From the NCBI RefSeq assembly GCF_002814235.1, contig NZ_PHSU01000016.1, positions 1 to 64,000 of the forward strand: a DNA stretch of 64,000 bases. The letters run 5' to 3'. The notes under the pieces are model-generated. The model saw only the letters and a list, made by a program, of their open reading frames with translations. It ran no database searches and was not told the DNA's origin. The DNA is from Pseudomonas sp. QS1027. Lineage in GTDB: Bacteria; Pseudomonadota; Gammaproteobacteria; Pseudomonadales; Pseudomonadaceae. The position numbers and the translations under genes were made by a program. This document shows, one piece after another, positions 9,317 through 17,874 of the stretch (position 1 is its first letter; every line of letters starts with the position of its first letter).

Positions 9317-9346
9317 TTGTAGGAGCCGGCTTGCTGGCTCCTACAA
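9317..9346. repeat. REP palindrome (short form)
   Basis: A compact REP unit with perfect 11-bp arms TTGTAGGAGCC / GGCTCCTACAA around GGCTTGCT. It sits in the 73-bp gap between the convergent pilR and thiO stops, where it could act as a two-way transcription stop. Confidence 0.85.
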
Positions 9347-9366
9347 GTTTGCTGCCTTCGGCAGTT

Positions 9367-10467
9367 TCAGATCCGGCCTCCAGGGGCATAAGGCGCCGGA
9401 TCGATGATCGGCTCACGCCCCAGCAACAGATCGGCAAACAGCTGGCAGGACGCCGGTGCCAGCACCAGCCCGTTGCGATAATGCCCGCAGTTCAGCCATA
9501 GCCCTTCGAAGCCCGGAACCCGGCCGATATAAGGAATGCCCTCGGGCGAACCCGGCCGCAATCCTGCCCAGTGCCCGACCACCTCAGCCTGCGCCAACGC
9601 CGGAATCAACTCGACCGCCGAAGCCTTGAGGCTTTCCAGCGCCGACAACGTCGGCGTCTTGTCGAAGCCTTCATGCTCCAGCGTGCTGCCCACCAGGATA
9701 TGCCCGTCACGCCGGGGAATCGCATAACGGCCTTTCGCCAGGACCATACTCGACAGAAAATCCGCCGCGCACTTGTAGAGGATCATCTGGCCCTTGACCG
9801 GCTCCACCGGCAGCGCCAGCCCCAGGCTGCCCAACAGTTCGCCGCTCCAGGCGCCCGCCGAGAGCACGACCTGATCGGCACGCAGCTCGCCGATGGCCGT
9901 GCGCACGCCGACCACGCGCTCGCCTTCACGGATAAACCCGGCGACTTCACACTGCTCGCGAATCGTCACATTGGGTAAGGCCTGCAAGGCTGCCTTGAGG
10001 GATTTCACCAGGCGCGGATTACGCACATTGGCAACATCGGCCATGTAGATGGCCCGGGAGTAGCCCCCGCCCATCACCGGTACCGCATCGTGAACCGCCG
10101 AGATATCCACCGCGCTCAGGGGGCGCTGCTCACGTTCGGCCCAGGCCAGGGCCTCGGCTTCGTCGTCCAGGTCGAGCCAGTAAAGACCGGTGGTATGCAC
10201 CTCAGGGTCGACACCGGTGGCGGCGAAGAGGCGCTCGCCCAGTTGTGGATAGAAGTCCTGGGACCAATGGGCCAGGGCCGTGACCGCCGGACTGTAGCGC
10301 CACGGGTACAGCGGAGAAACGATACCTCCGCCCGCCCAGGAAGACTCCTGACCGAGGCCGGATCGATCCAGCAGCGTCACTTGCCCGACCTCGGCGGCCA
10401 GATTGAAGGCAGTCAGCAGGCCAATCACGCCGCCGCCGATGATTACCACATGTTGTTGCCCGGCCAT
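9367..10467 (-). CDS. thiO: Glycine oxidase ThiO (FAD-dependent)
   Basis: FAD oxidase of the DAO family that converts glycine to iminoacetate for thiazole synthesis in thiamin biosynthesis. The N-terminus MAGQQHVVIIGGGVIGL is the dinucleotide-binding GxGxxG fold. Family features further on include SSWAGGGIVSPLYPW and the C-terminal GHYRNGLVLAP. I chose the ATG at 10467 (366 residues), since the upstream in-frame extension lacks homology. It converges with pilR, and pilE ends 53 bp upstream on the same strand. The gene order pilR-thiO is as remembered in other pseudomonads. Confidence 0.93.
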   Translation of the reverse strand: MAGQQHVVIIGGGVIGLLTAFNLAAEVGQVTLLDRSGLGQESSWAGGGIVSPLYPWRYSPAVTALAHWSQDFYPQLGERLFAATGVDPEVHTTGLYWLDLDDEAEALAWAEREQRPLSAVDISAVHDAVPVMGGGYSRAIYMADVANVRNPRLVKSLKAALQALPNVTIREQCEVAGFIREGERVVGVRTAIGELRADQVVLSAGAWSGELLGSLGLALPVEPVKGQMILYKCAADFLSSMVLAKGRYAIPRRDGHILVGSTLEHEGFDKTPTLSALESLKASAVELIPALAQAEVVGHWAGLRPGSPEGIPYIGRVPGFEGLWLNCGHYRNGLVLAPASCQLFADLLLGREPIIDPAPYAPGGRI

Positions 10468-10520
10468 CGCATCATCCAACCAGAAAAGGAAACAGGCGCC
10501 AGGGTGCGCCCACAAAAGCC

Positions 10521-10919
10521 TCAACGCCCCCAGCAGTCCTTGGTCGTCGCGCCCACGGAGCCAGGATTACCCCGCTGCCCAGTGTTGTCGAGTGTGTAAT
10601 TGCCGCACATGTCGCCCACCATCATCGACCCCGTGCTCGGCGTGGCCGTCAGTGTGAAAGTCGTGGCCGTGGAGGCGACCGAGATGGTGTAGTAGCTATT
10701 GCCCGCGCTCAGGCCAGTCGCGTTGAGATAGGTCGCGTTCCTGGTGTAGAACCGCTCCAGTGTCTGCGCCTGCTCGGAAATCAACTCGGCGATTTCGTAG
10801 CGATGGGTCTTTTTCACATACGAGAGGTAGTTGGGATAAGCCACGGCCGCCAGGATGCCGACCACCGCCACGGCGATCATCAGCTCGATCAGGGTGAAAC
10901 CGCTACTGATTCTACGCAT
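10521..10919 (-). CDS. pilE: Type IV minor pilin PilE
   Basis: 132-residue prepilin-like protein, last gene of the minor-pilin operon. A short leader MRRISSG precedes the class III signal FTLIELMIAVAVVGIL, with cleavage after Gly and the conserved Glu at mature position 5. The globular part has a C-terminal Cys pair (GDMCGN ... TKDCW) likely forming the D-loop disulphide. In P. aeruginosa PilE couples the minor-pilin priming complex to the major pilin. The start codon lies 9 nt before the pilY1 stop codon, an overlap on the same strand. Confidence 0.92.
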   Translation of the reverse strand: MRRISSGFTLIELMIAVAVVGILAAVAYPNYLSYVKKTHRYEIAELISEQAQTLERFYTRNATYLNATGLSAGNSYYTISVASTATTFTLTATPSTGSMMVGDMCGNYTLDNTGQRGNPGSVGATTKDCWGR

Positions 10920-10927
10920 TGAGTCAC

Positions 10928-13900
10928 TCACTGTAATTGACGCCACATGATACGACGGTTGTTCACACCACCGAGCTCCAACGGACCACCTGGCCCACCC
11001 GGCCCACCCGGCAGCCCCATCAACATTTGTGAACCATCGGAATTACTCATTAGCCCGGCCAGGTTCGGTACCCCGCCAACGAAGTTCATCCCACTGATAG
11101 TCTGGTCACTGGCATTGACCTTGCGGTCGCCATTGGTGTCCAGCACCGGATAGGTCAGCATCGCCCCGGTGACGGCGTCGACATCCATGAAGCGCCCCGA
11201 CCCCGCACTTGAACAGGGGTCAGTGGTATCGACAATCGCCGTGGTGAAAAACAGCCGGCCAAAACTCAGCACCGCCGGATAGATCACCCGCTCCCCGGTC
11301 AGCACACTGTTGATCACCAGGGAGAAGTAGAAACCTTTCTTGCTGGTGTAGTCGACGGTGTTCTGACTGGAGGTGAAATACACGCTGCCGGCGGCGGGCG
11401 CATTGATGGTCTGCGCCACCAGGCTGCTTTCCGTGATGCTGGCAGCGGTGCCATCGTTGTCGAGCACCGCATAGAACGCCTGGCGTGCTGTGCTAGTCTT
11501 GTCCGCCGTTTCGCTGAGCTTGCCGGTGCCGAAATAGACCAGCTTGCCCTGTCCTGGCAGATTGCCAATCACCGGCTGAGCCGTAATCGGCTGCGCCGAG
11601 CCGCCCGAGGCGGTGAACAGCGGCGCCCCCGAGAAGGCGACTTTCCAGCTGGCCGGGGACAAAGCGGTCAGATCGAACTTCCACATCTGCCCCTTGAGAT
11701 CACCGCCATAGGCATACAGCACCTGGCTTTGCGCATTGACGCGCAGCTTCACCGAACTCAAGCCATTGTTGCCCGTGGTATCGACAGGAATCTCGGTGAT
11801 CACCGAACCATCTTTCATATCCAGCACCAGCAACGAAGCGACACCGTTGAAACTGCCGTAGCCGTTGCCAATAAACGCCGCCCAACGACCATCCTGCAAA
11901 CGCGCCACTTCCGGCTTGGCGTAGGCATAGCCCAGGTTGTTGTATTTGTTGCCGGTGGTGAAAACATCCGGGGCCTTGATATCCCACAAGGCATTGATGG
12001 TGTTGCCGGCCGTCGCGTCGTACAGCTGAATCGCGAAGAACGCCTTGCCGCCCGCCCCCACGCCACCCACGGCAATGGTCTTCCAGGTCGTACCGGGCTT
12101 GGCGTCCACCACAGAAATCTGGCCATCGGCGAGGAATTTGTGGGTCGTGCCATTGATATAGGCAGGGTCGGCCACGTAGTGCAGGTTAGTCATCACACTG
12201 GAGGGCATGTAGGCATAAAGACGATTGCCCGAGGTCGGATTGATAACGTTGAAGAAGCCGTCGTTGGCGTTCACCACCAGGCGCGACGCCATCCCTGTGG
12301 CGGAAGACTTGCCGTCCAGGTAAGCCGTATAGCTGGTGTCCCCGGTGAGATCGGACGCCGTATGGTCGGTGGGTGACGCATAGGCCAGACGCGAATTGAT
12401 GATATCGCCAAGGAGTACGGTGCGAACCTTGAGGCCGGTCTTGTTGACACCTACGCTCCACTGCACCAGATCGTTGCCGCTGATCCCCGTGGGCAGGCTG
12501 GCGCTCAGGGCGGTCTGCTGGGTCGTGGAGAAATTGGCATATGCCAGGGTGATCGCCAGGTTTGTGCCGGTATTCCAGGATTGGAAGGTCGCTGTATTGG
12601 TGCTCCCCGGAATAATGGTGGTGTCGGTCGTCCAGTTCGCGTTGGTATTGAGCGCCCCGTTAGTGCCGAATCCAAAGGCCTTGATGGTCCCACGCCAGTC
12701 GGTTGGGTCGTACTGGGAGGTGTAGTAAAGCGAGCCGGTGTTGAAGTTCGACGAACTGGTGGCACCACCACCACCGGAGCCGGCCTTGGACGTGATGTCG
12801 TTCAGGGCTGACGACAAGGCAGCGTTGAGACCGGCACTGTCAGTGGCCTGATAGTAAATGCCGCGGCCATAGGTCGCCGTATCGGCAAGCATCTGATTGG
12901 CGGCGGTGAAACCCACGGTGTAAGTGAACATGTTCTGTTTGGGGAAGTCACTCGCATCCCAGCTTTTGCCGGCGGCATCGCTGCCGGCCGAGCGCATATC
13001 GATGTCATAAGCGAACTTGGCGATGTCGTCCAGAAACAGCGAGTCGCCTTCATTGTCCCCGCCCAACGGGTTGTTGCCGTCGTTGTTGATGCCGTCCCAG
13101 TTCGGAAGATTCGATCCCCCCAGCGGGTCATTGCCGGGAAAGGTCCGGTCATAGGTCGGAAAGCCGTCAGTGATCACCACGCCATAGTTTTTCTGGCAAC
13201 GGTACTGGATCGGGCTGGTGTAGGTGGTCGGCGTCGAGTTGTAGTAGGGCGTCATGCCACGAAAATAACGGGTGATCTCGTAATAGGTTTCAGCCAGCGG
13301 CGTGTTGGCGATGGCCGCCAGGCCGCTGATGGAGGTCAGCAGCGCGTTGTAGTTGGCATCCGCCTGGGTCTGGGTGGTCGAACTGGTCACCGACAAGTCG
13401 CTGATGGCCCGGGCAATATAACCGCCGGGACCAGGATCGCGGCTGTTGGGCGGATTGAACGTCGCGAGGCCAATGCGCAGGTTGCGGTTGCTGGTCACCA
13501 GCGCCGAGGACACGTTACGCGCCACGTTGACCCGGTAATCATTGGGGATCGAACCATCGGTGTAGTCCTTGGTCGTCCCTGTCATCTGGGTGATCAAGTA
13601 GGAAAGGTATTGGTTGGAGATACGAGTATTGCCACCACCCACCGGGTCGGGCAGCTTGAGGCAGTAGACCGTGTTGCTGGTGCCGATCTTGAACCCGTCG
13701 TAGTTCGACGCACAGGGCCCCGGGTAGAAGCTGCTGATGAACTGGTTGTCACTGGTCATGTCCAGTGCGGTCACACTGTTGCAGCTGGAGTACGAGTAGC
13801 AGTTGTAGACCTGAGGCCGGGTGGTGACCGTAGGATCGTAGCCTGTCGGCCAGATCAGGTTGTTCATGCTGCCGGAGTCATCCACCAGCAACATCACGTT

Positions 13901-14047
13901 CGGCGGCACGGAACCGGCGCTCAACAACGGTGAGTCGGAGGGCGTGAAAGCATAGGCCGGAGCACTGAGATACAGCCCCAGAAAGCCCCCCGCCAGCCAG
14001 GGCATCAGCTTCGAGCGCAGGCGATCCAGGCGCTTACTTCTTGACAT
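10928..14047 (-). CDS. pilY1: Type IV pilus tip adhesin / mechanosensor PilY1
   Basis: Pilus-tip protein needed for pilus assembly, adhesion and surface sensing. The 1039-residue product has a signal peptide ending AYA (about 33), an N-terminal von Willebrand A domain with MIDAS motif DDSGSM (about 56-61), and a C-terminal beta-propeller ending in YGGDLKGQMWKFDL (about 770-786). A dockerin/EF-hand-like loop DTNGDRKVNASD follows at about 968-979, and the tail is Gly-Pro rich. The ATG at 14047 has GGAGAG about 6 nt upstream and overlaps pilX by 14 nt. The acidic calcium loop usually just before the YAGDL motif is not evident. No separate pilY2 follows. Confidence 0.95.
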   Translation of the reverse strand: MSRSKRLDRLRSKLMPWLAGGFLGLYLSAPAYAFTPSDSPLLSAGSVPPNVMLLVDDSGSMNNLIWPTGYDPTVTTRPQVYNCYSYSSCNSVTALDMTSDNQFISSFYPGPCASNYDGFKIGTSNTVYCLKLPDPVGGGNTRISNQYLSYLITQMTGTTKDYTDGSIPNDYRVNVARNVSSALVTSNRNLRIGLATFNPPNSRDPGPGGYIARAISDLSVTSSTTQTQADANYNALLTSISGLAAIANTPLAETYYEITRYFRGMTPYYNSTPTTYTSPIQYRCQKNYGVVITDGFPTYDRTFPGNDPLGGSNLPNWDGINNDGNNPLGGDNEGDSLFLDDIAKFAYDIDMRSAGSDAAGKSWDASDFPKQNMFTYTVGFTAANQMLADTATYGRGIYYQATDSAGLNAALSSALNDITSKAGSGGGGATSSSNFNTGSLYYTSQYDPTDWRGTIKAFGFGTNGALNTNANWTTDTTIIPGSTNTATFQSWNTGTNLAITLAYANFSTTQQTALSASLPTGISGNDLVQWSVGVNKTGLKVRTVLLGDIINSRLAYASPTDHTASDLTGDTSYTAYLDGKSSATGMASRLVVNANDGFFNVINPTSGNRLYAYMPSSVMTNLHYVADPAYINGTTHKFLADGQISVVDAKPGTTWKTIAVGGVGAGGKAFFAIQLYDATAGNTINALWDIKAPDVFTTGNKYNNLGYAYAKPEVARLQDGRWAAFIGNGYGSFNGVASLLVLDMKDGSVITEIPVDTTGNNGLSSVKLRVNAQSQVLYAYGGDLKGQMWKFDLTALSPASWKVAFSGAPLFTASGGSAQPITAQPVIGNLPGQGKLVYFGTGKLSETADKTSTARQAFYAVLDNDGTAASITESSLVAQTINAPAAGSVYFTSSQNTVDYTSKKGFYFSLVINSVLTGERVIYPAVLSFGRLFFTTAIVDTTDPCSSAGSGRFMDVDAVTGAMLTYPVLDTNGDRKVNASDQTISGMNFVGGVPNLAGLMSNSDGSQMLMGLPGGPGGPGGPLELGGVNNRRIMWRQLQ

Positions 14048-14540
14048 AGATGCTCTCCAGCACGGTTTTCGAGGTGCCTTGCACACCCACGCCGGTAATT
14101 CGGTAGAGGGTCCAGGGCAGGCTGTCTTCCATGCCTGCCAGGTTCATGTTCACCGGGTCCTTGGTGGTACCCAGCTTCTGGATGCCATAAAAACCGCCGC
14201 TGCTCGCCACCCAGGTCACCCCGGAAGTACTGTTCGCTCCCGCAACCAGTGGCGTGTTCGGGTCCACCGCCTCGGCCGGCGGCGCGCACTTCGTCGTGTT
14301 CGGGCACACGGCCAGGCTGTAGGCCTGTGCCTGGACAATGGTTTCCCCGGCCCTCAGCGCCGTTTCGGCGAACTGGAAAGACTCGTTGCGCAACTTGACG
14401 CTGCCAGCCATTTTTTCCTGCAGGTTGGCGTTCTGCATTGACGAGATGCCGATCAGGGTCAGCAGCAGCAGGAATACCAGGCTGACCAGCAGGGCCATGC
14501 CGCGCTGTGCGCCCGAGCTCGGGACGGAGTAATGATTCAT
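14034..14540 (-). CDS. pilX: Type IV minor pilin PilX
   Basis: 168-residue prepilin. The leader ends QRG before MALLVSLVFLLLLTLIG. It lacks the conserved Glu5, as is usual for PilX/GspK-type tip pseudopilins. ATG at 14540 is preferred because AAGG lies 9 nt upstream; an ATG two codons earlier is also possible. The 3' end overlaps the pilY1 start by 14 nt. In the family PilX sits with PilV, PilW and PilY1 at the pilus tip and primes polymerisation. Confidence 0.92.
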   Translation of the reverse strand: MNHYSVPSSGAQRGMALLVSLVFLLLLTLIGISSMQNANLQEKMAGSVKLRNESFQFAETALRAGETIVQAQAYSLAVCPNTTKCAPPAEAVDPNTPLVAGANSTSGVTWVASSGGFYGIQKLGTTKDPVNMNLAGMEDSLPWTLYRITGVGVQGTSKTVLESIYVKK

Positions 14541-14551
14541 GGGCATCCGCC

Positions 14552-15244
14552 TTATCTCAACCGATTGCGCACAGCAGCCGCGACACTGAAGGTCTGGTTG
14601 CGCACTTTGCTGGCGGGGTCCTGCAAGGTCAGGGTCAGGCGCACGCTACGGATCAGCGCCGGGTTGCTCGGGGTCGCGGAGTAACTGGAAGCCACGGTAT
14701 CGAGCGGGGTCTTGGCCATGCCGAAGAGCACGCTGAACGCGTTCACATTGTTGATCAGTGCCTGGGCGCCGAGATAGATCTGGTTGGTCTTGAAGGTATA
14801 GGCCACTTGCCGGAGCGGAATGGCGATCTGCCCTGCCGCTGGCGCAACCACTCCGTCGTTTGCCGTGGAAAGCACCAGGCAATCGGACAACACCGTCCAG
14901 TTCTGCCCGATGCCATTCGCCCCCACATCCGCGGTGACCAGGGTCAGGATATTGTTGGTGCTGTCCCAGGTGATCGGGTTCGCCATCGCCGTGGTGTAGG
15001 TCTTCGAAGCACTCGAGTCCGCCACGGTTCCCACGCACCCGATCATGCCAACCATACGGATTTCCTGGAGCATCTTGCTCAACACGAAACGCGCGTCCTC
15101 CTGCATGCCCGCAGAAGCCGTCTGGCTGGTGTAGGTGGACTTGGCCGCGACAAAAATCTGAGTGATACCGGCGATCACCACCAACCCCAGGGTCAGGGCA
15201 ATCATGAGTTCGATCAGGCCGAAGCCTCTGGACTGAGTCTTCAT
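14552..15244 (-). CDS. pilW: Type IV minor pilin PilW
   Basis: 230-residue prepilin with leader MKTQSRG and N-terminal helix FGLIELMIALTLGLVVIAG, Glu at mature position 5. Internal Cys residues (MIGC and SDCLVL) may form a disulphide in the globular part. Its ATG overlaps the pilV stop as ATGA, so translation is coupled. Part of the PilVWX-PilY1 tip complex in the family. Confidence 0.92.
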   Translation of the reverse strand: MKTQSRGFGLIELMIALTLGLVVIAGITQIFVAAKSTYTSQTASAGMQEDARFVLSKMLQEIRMVGMIGCVGTVADSSASKTYTTAMANPITWDSTNNILTLVTADVGANGIGQNWTVLSDCLVLSTANDGVVAPAAGQIAIPLRQVAYTFKTNQIYLGAQALINNVNAFSVLFGMAKTPLDTVASSYSATPSNPALIRSVRLTLTLQDPASKVRNQTFSVAAAVRNRLR

Positions 15245-15750
15245 GTTCCCGTCCATACAGTGGCGATCTGGCTGACCAGGGTAAAGGTGATATTCGCGGT
15301 ACCCGCGTTGCTGGTCCCGGCAGCGATATTGGCCGCGTTGGCCGCTCGCGAGTCGTCCCAGGTGATAGTGATGGTAACCACGCCGTTGGCGACCGCTACC
15401 GACCCAGTCGGTGTGGTGCCACCGAGGTTATTCACGTTGTTGGCGAAGTCCGACAGGTCCTGGTCGCGCACGCCGGATATCGTGGTCGGTGCCGAGGCCA
15501 GGCTGGCCATTTGATAGTCACCGCCAGGATTCGAGCACGGGCTGAACGCAGCATTCGAGCAGGGATTGGCGCGAATACGATCAAGCAGGTCATAGGCAAT
15601 GAAACTGGCCTGGGTGCTCATCGTCGAACTGTCGGTATACCTCAGGGCATTGAGTTGTAGCGCCGCCGCGCCAAGCAGACCTACTGCGAGGACCAGCATG
15701 GCAACCAGCACCTCGATCAGGGTCACCCCGACCTGATGATGACGCTTCAT
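15241..15750 (-). CDS. pilV: Type IV minor pilin PilV
   Basis: 169-residue GspI/PilV-like prepilin: leader MKRHHQVG, then VTLIEVLVAMLVLAVGLLG with Glu5. A Cys-rich loop (NPCSNAAFSPCSNPGGD) follows the long N-terminal helix. The ATG at 15750 overlaps the fimU stop by ATGA; the longer upstream frame is antisense or overlapping noise. Expected role: structural partner of PilW, PilX and PilY1 at the pilus tip. Confidence 0.92.
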   Translation of the reverse strand: MKRHHQVGVTLIEVLVAMLVLAVGLLGAAALQLNALRYTDSSTMSTQASFIAYDLLDRIRANPCSNAAFSPCSNPGGDYQMASLASAPTTISGVRDQDLSDFANNVNNLGGTTPTGSVAVANGVVTITITWDDSRAANAANIAAGTSNAGTANITFTLVSQIATVWTGT

Positions 15751-16232
15751 GGGCAACTCCCATTGAGCGCGATCCGTCCCGTGAGACAGACGCTGAGGGT
15801 ATTGGTATAGGCGCCTTCGACAAACGACAGGGTGACCGCCGTTGCAGGGGAAACCAGGGCCCCGAGGTTGTTGAACTCGATGAAGGTGACCGTGCTGGTC
15901 GTCATCGTCGCGCTGCTCGACATGGCCGGCACCACCCGCAATACGTTCGCCCGCAAATTGGTTCCGGTGGTCGCTCCCGTCGTGGTGCTCTGCCCACTCG
16001 TCCAATCGCTCCCGGCTCCGCTGGTGGGACCGATACGCACGTTCACGCCGCGATTGATGGCTTCCAGACGGGTGTAGTTCAACGCGCGCTGCAAGTCACT
16101 TGCCTCGGAATCGGCCCGGGTTCTCTGGACGCTACTGGTAAAGGAAGGCGCGGCAACGGCCGCAAGAACTGCCAGCACGGCTATGGCGATCATCAGCTCA
16201 ACCAAGGTAAACCCTTTGGTACCTTGAAACAT
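15747..16232 (-). CDS. fimU: Type IV minor pilin FimU (GspH/FimT family)
   Basis: First gene of the minor-pilin operon. 161 residues: leader MFQGTKG, helix FTLVELMIAIAVLAVLAAVAAPSF with Glu5, then a GspH-type beta domain ending SVCLTGRIALNGSCP with a Cys pair. The ATG at 16232 has GGGAGGG about 8 nt upstream. Unlike the divergent fimT, its C-terminus reads GRIA rather than GRxR, so I assign it as FimU, the structural paralogue linking the tip complex to PilE and PilA. A -10-like TATAGT lies at 16266..16261. Confidence 0.88.
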   Translation of the reverse strand: MFQGTKGFTLVELMIAIAVLAVLAAVAAPSFTSSVQRTRADSEASDLQRALNYTRLEAINRGVNVRIGPTSGAGSDWTSGQSTTTGATTGTNLRANVLRVVPAMSSSATMTTSTVTFIEFNNLGALVSPATAVTLSFVEGAYTNTLSVCLTGRIALNGSCP

Positions 16233-16370
16233 ATGCGCACCCTCCCGCCCAGTGCTCTGGACTATAACTAGCCTTACCGTCCAAACCACCCGGCGACAGG
16301 ATATACGGTTGTTTTGGATGGACCAGTGCACATGGACCGTGCAATGAAAATAAACAGGGAGGTGTTCGAC

Positions 16371-16916
16371 ATGCCGCAGCGTGGCCTGAGCCTGATTCAA
16401 CTGTTAATCGGACTGAGCCTGATCGCCTTGCTCGCGCATCTGGCCATGCCGTCCTTCCGGGGGACCGTCGATGCCCACCGCAGGCAAGTCTCGGCCGAGG
16501 AACTGATGACCGGTCTGCGAACCGCCAGGACCGAAGCGATCCTGCGCCAGCGCGATGTGGTGATCCATGCGCTGGAAGAAGATTGGAGTCGGGGCTGGCG
16601 AATCATTGTCGACCGCAGCGGACAAGGCCACCTGGACCCGGACAACCCGGTGCTGGTTGAACGACGTAGCGATGGACTGACACCGATCAAAGGCAACCGA
16701 TGGCTCGAGCAGTTTATCCGCTTCACCCCTCTCGGCTCGCTCAACCCGCAAAACGGCGCCTCGATGGGTGGGACGCTGCATGTCTGCGCCAGGGACCAAG
16801 CGCTCAGCCACTATCAGCTCGTGCTGGCGAAGACCGGCCGGATCAGGCTCGAAAAGAGAGAAATACCCGAGGCGCTATGCGCCTCCCCGGGCTTACAACA
16901 AGGAGCGAACGCGTAG
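16371..16916 (+). CDS. fimT: FimT-type pseudopilin, candidate DNA-uptake receptor
   Basis: 181-residue GspH/FimT-family prepilin divergent from fimU. The leader is MPQRG and the helix LSLIQLLIGLSLIALLAHL, with Gln in place of the conserved Glu at mature position 5. The C-terminal part contains LAKTGRIRL, matching the GRxR DNA-binding motif described for FimT proteins in natural transformation. GGAGG lies 8 nt before the ATG at 16371. Its last 24 nt overlap convergently with the end of ispH. FimT identity rests on the GRxR motif and position; loss of Glu5 could alter assembly into the pilus. Confidence 0.82.
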   Translation: MPQRGLSLIQLLIGLSLIALLAHLAMPSFRGTVDAHRRQVSAEELMTGLRTARTEAILRQRDVVIHALEEDWSRGWRIIVDRSGQGHLDPDNPVLVERRSDGLTPIKGNRWLEQFIRFTPLGSLNPQNGASMGGTLHVCARDQALSHYQLVLAKTGRIRLEKREIPEALCASPGLQQGANA

Positions 16917-17840
16917 TTCCTTGGGCATGGAGAAGGTCACGTTCTCTTCACGCCCGGCCAACTCATCGGCACCGGTCGCACCCCAGGCCTGAAGCTGCTG
17001 GATCACGCCACGCACCAGCACTTCCGGTGCCGAAGCCCCGGCGGTGATGCCGATCCGCTCGACACCGTCGAACCAGCTGCGCTGCAGGTCTTCGGCACCG
17101 TCGATCAGGTAGGCCGGCGTCGACATGCGCTCGGCCAGCTCGCGCAGGCGATTGGAGTTGGAACTGTTCGGGCTGCCCACCACCAACACCACATCGCATT
17201 CGTCCGCCAGTTGCTTGACCGCGTCCTGACGGTTCTGCGTGGCGTAGCAGATGTCGTCCTTGCGCGGTCCGCCAATGGCCGGGAAACGCGAGCGCAGGGC
17301 ATCGATAACGCGGCTGGTGTCGTCCATGGACAAGGTGGTCTGGGTCACGAACGCCAGTTTTTCCGGGTTGCGCACCTGCAAGGCAGCGACGTCTTTCTCG
17401 TCCTCCACCAGGTAGATCGCACCGCCGTTGGCGTCGTCGTACTGGCCCATGGTGCCTTCGACTTCCGGGTGGCCGGCGTGGCCGATCAGGATGCATTCAC
17501 GACCGTCGCGACTGTAGCGCGCCACTTCGATATGCACCTTGGTCACCAGCGGACAGGTCGCGTCGAATACCTTCAGGCCACGGCCCGAGGCTTCCGTGCG
17601 TACGGCCTGGGAAACGCCGTGGGCACTGAAGATCACGATCACGTCATCCGGGACCTGCTCCAGCTCTTCGACGAAGATGGCGCCACGGGCACGCAGGTCT
17701 TCGACGACAAATTTGTTGTGGACCACTTCATGGCGCACGTAGATCGGCGGGCCGAAGACTTCCAGGGCCCGGTTGACGATTTCGATCGCCCGGTCCACGC
17801 CAGCGCAGAAGCCACGGGGGTTGGCGAGTTTGATGTGCAT
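16893..17840 (-). CDS. ispH: 4-hydroxy-3-methylbut-2-enyl diphosphate reductase IspH (LytB)
   Basis: Last enzyme of the MEP pathway: reduces HMBPP to IPP and DMAPP using a [4Fe-4S] cluster. The start at 17840 gives 315 residues, the family length, with N-terminus MHIKLANPRGFCAGVDRAI. Cluster ligands are visible as Cys12 (GFCAG), the Cys of FDATCPLV and the Cys of DICYATQNR; the TQTTLS and SSNSNRL signatures are also present. It converges with fimT with a 24-nt overlap and follows fkpB in the same direction by 34 nt. Confidence 0.97.
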   Translation of the reverse strand: MHIKLANPRGFCAGVDRAIEIVNRALEVFGPPIYVRHEVVHNKFVVEDLRARGAIFVEELEQVPDDVIVIFSAHGVSQAVRTEASGRGLKVFDATCPLVTKVHIEVARYSRDGRECILIGHAGHPEVEGTMGQYDDANGGAIYLVEDEKDVAALQVRNPEKLAFVTQTTLSMDDTSRVIDALRSRFPAIGGPRKDDICYATQNRQDAVKQLADECDVVLVVGSPNSSNSNRLRELAERMSTPAYLIDGAEDLQRSWFDGVERIGITAGASAPEVLVRGVIQQLQAWGATGADELAGREENVTFSMPKELRVRSLL

Positions 17841-17874
17841 GCTGTGCCTCGTGTCTTGCGCGCAAGGGGAAATA

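Noticed and set aside
14034..14540. Loss of Glu5 in PilX as a defect
   Set aside because: PilX/GspK tip pseudopilins normally lack Glu5, so it is family-typical.
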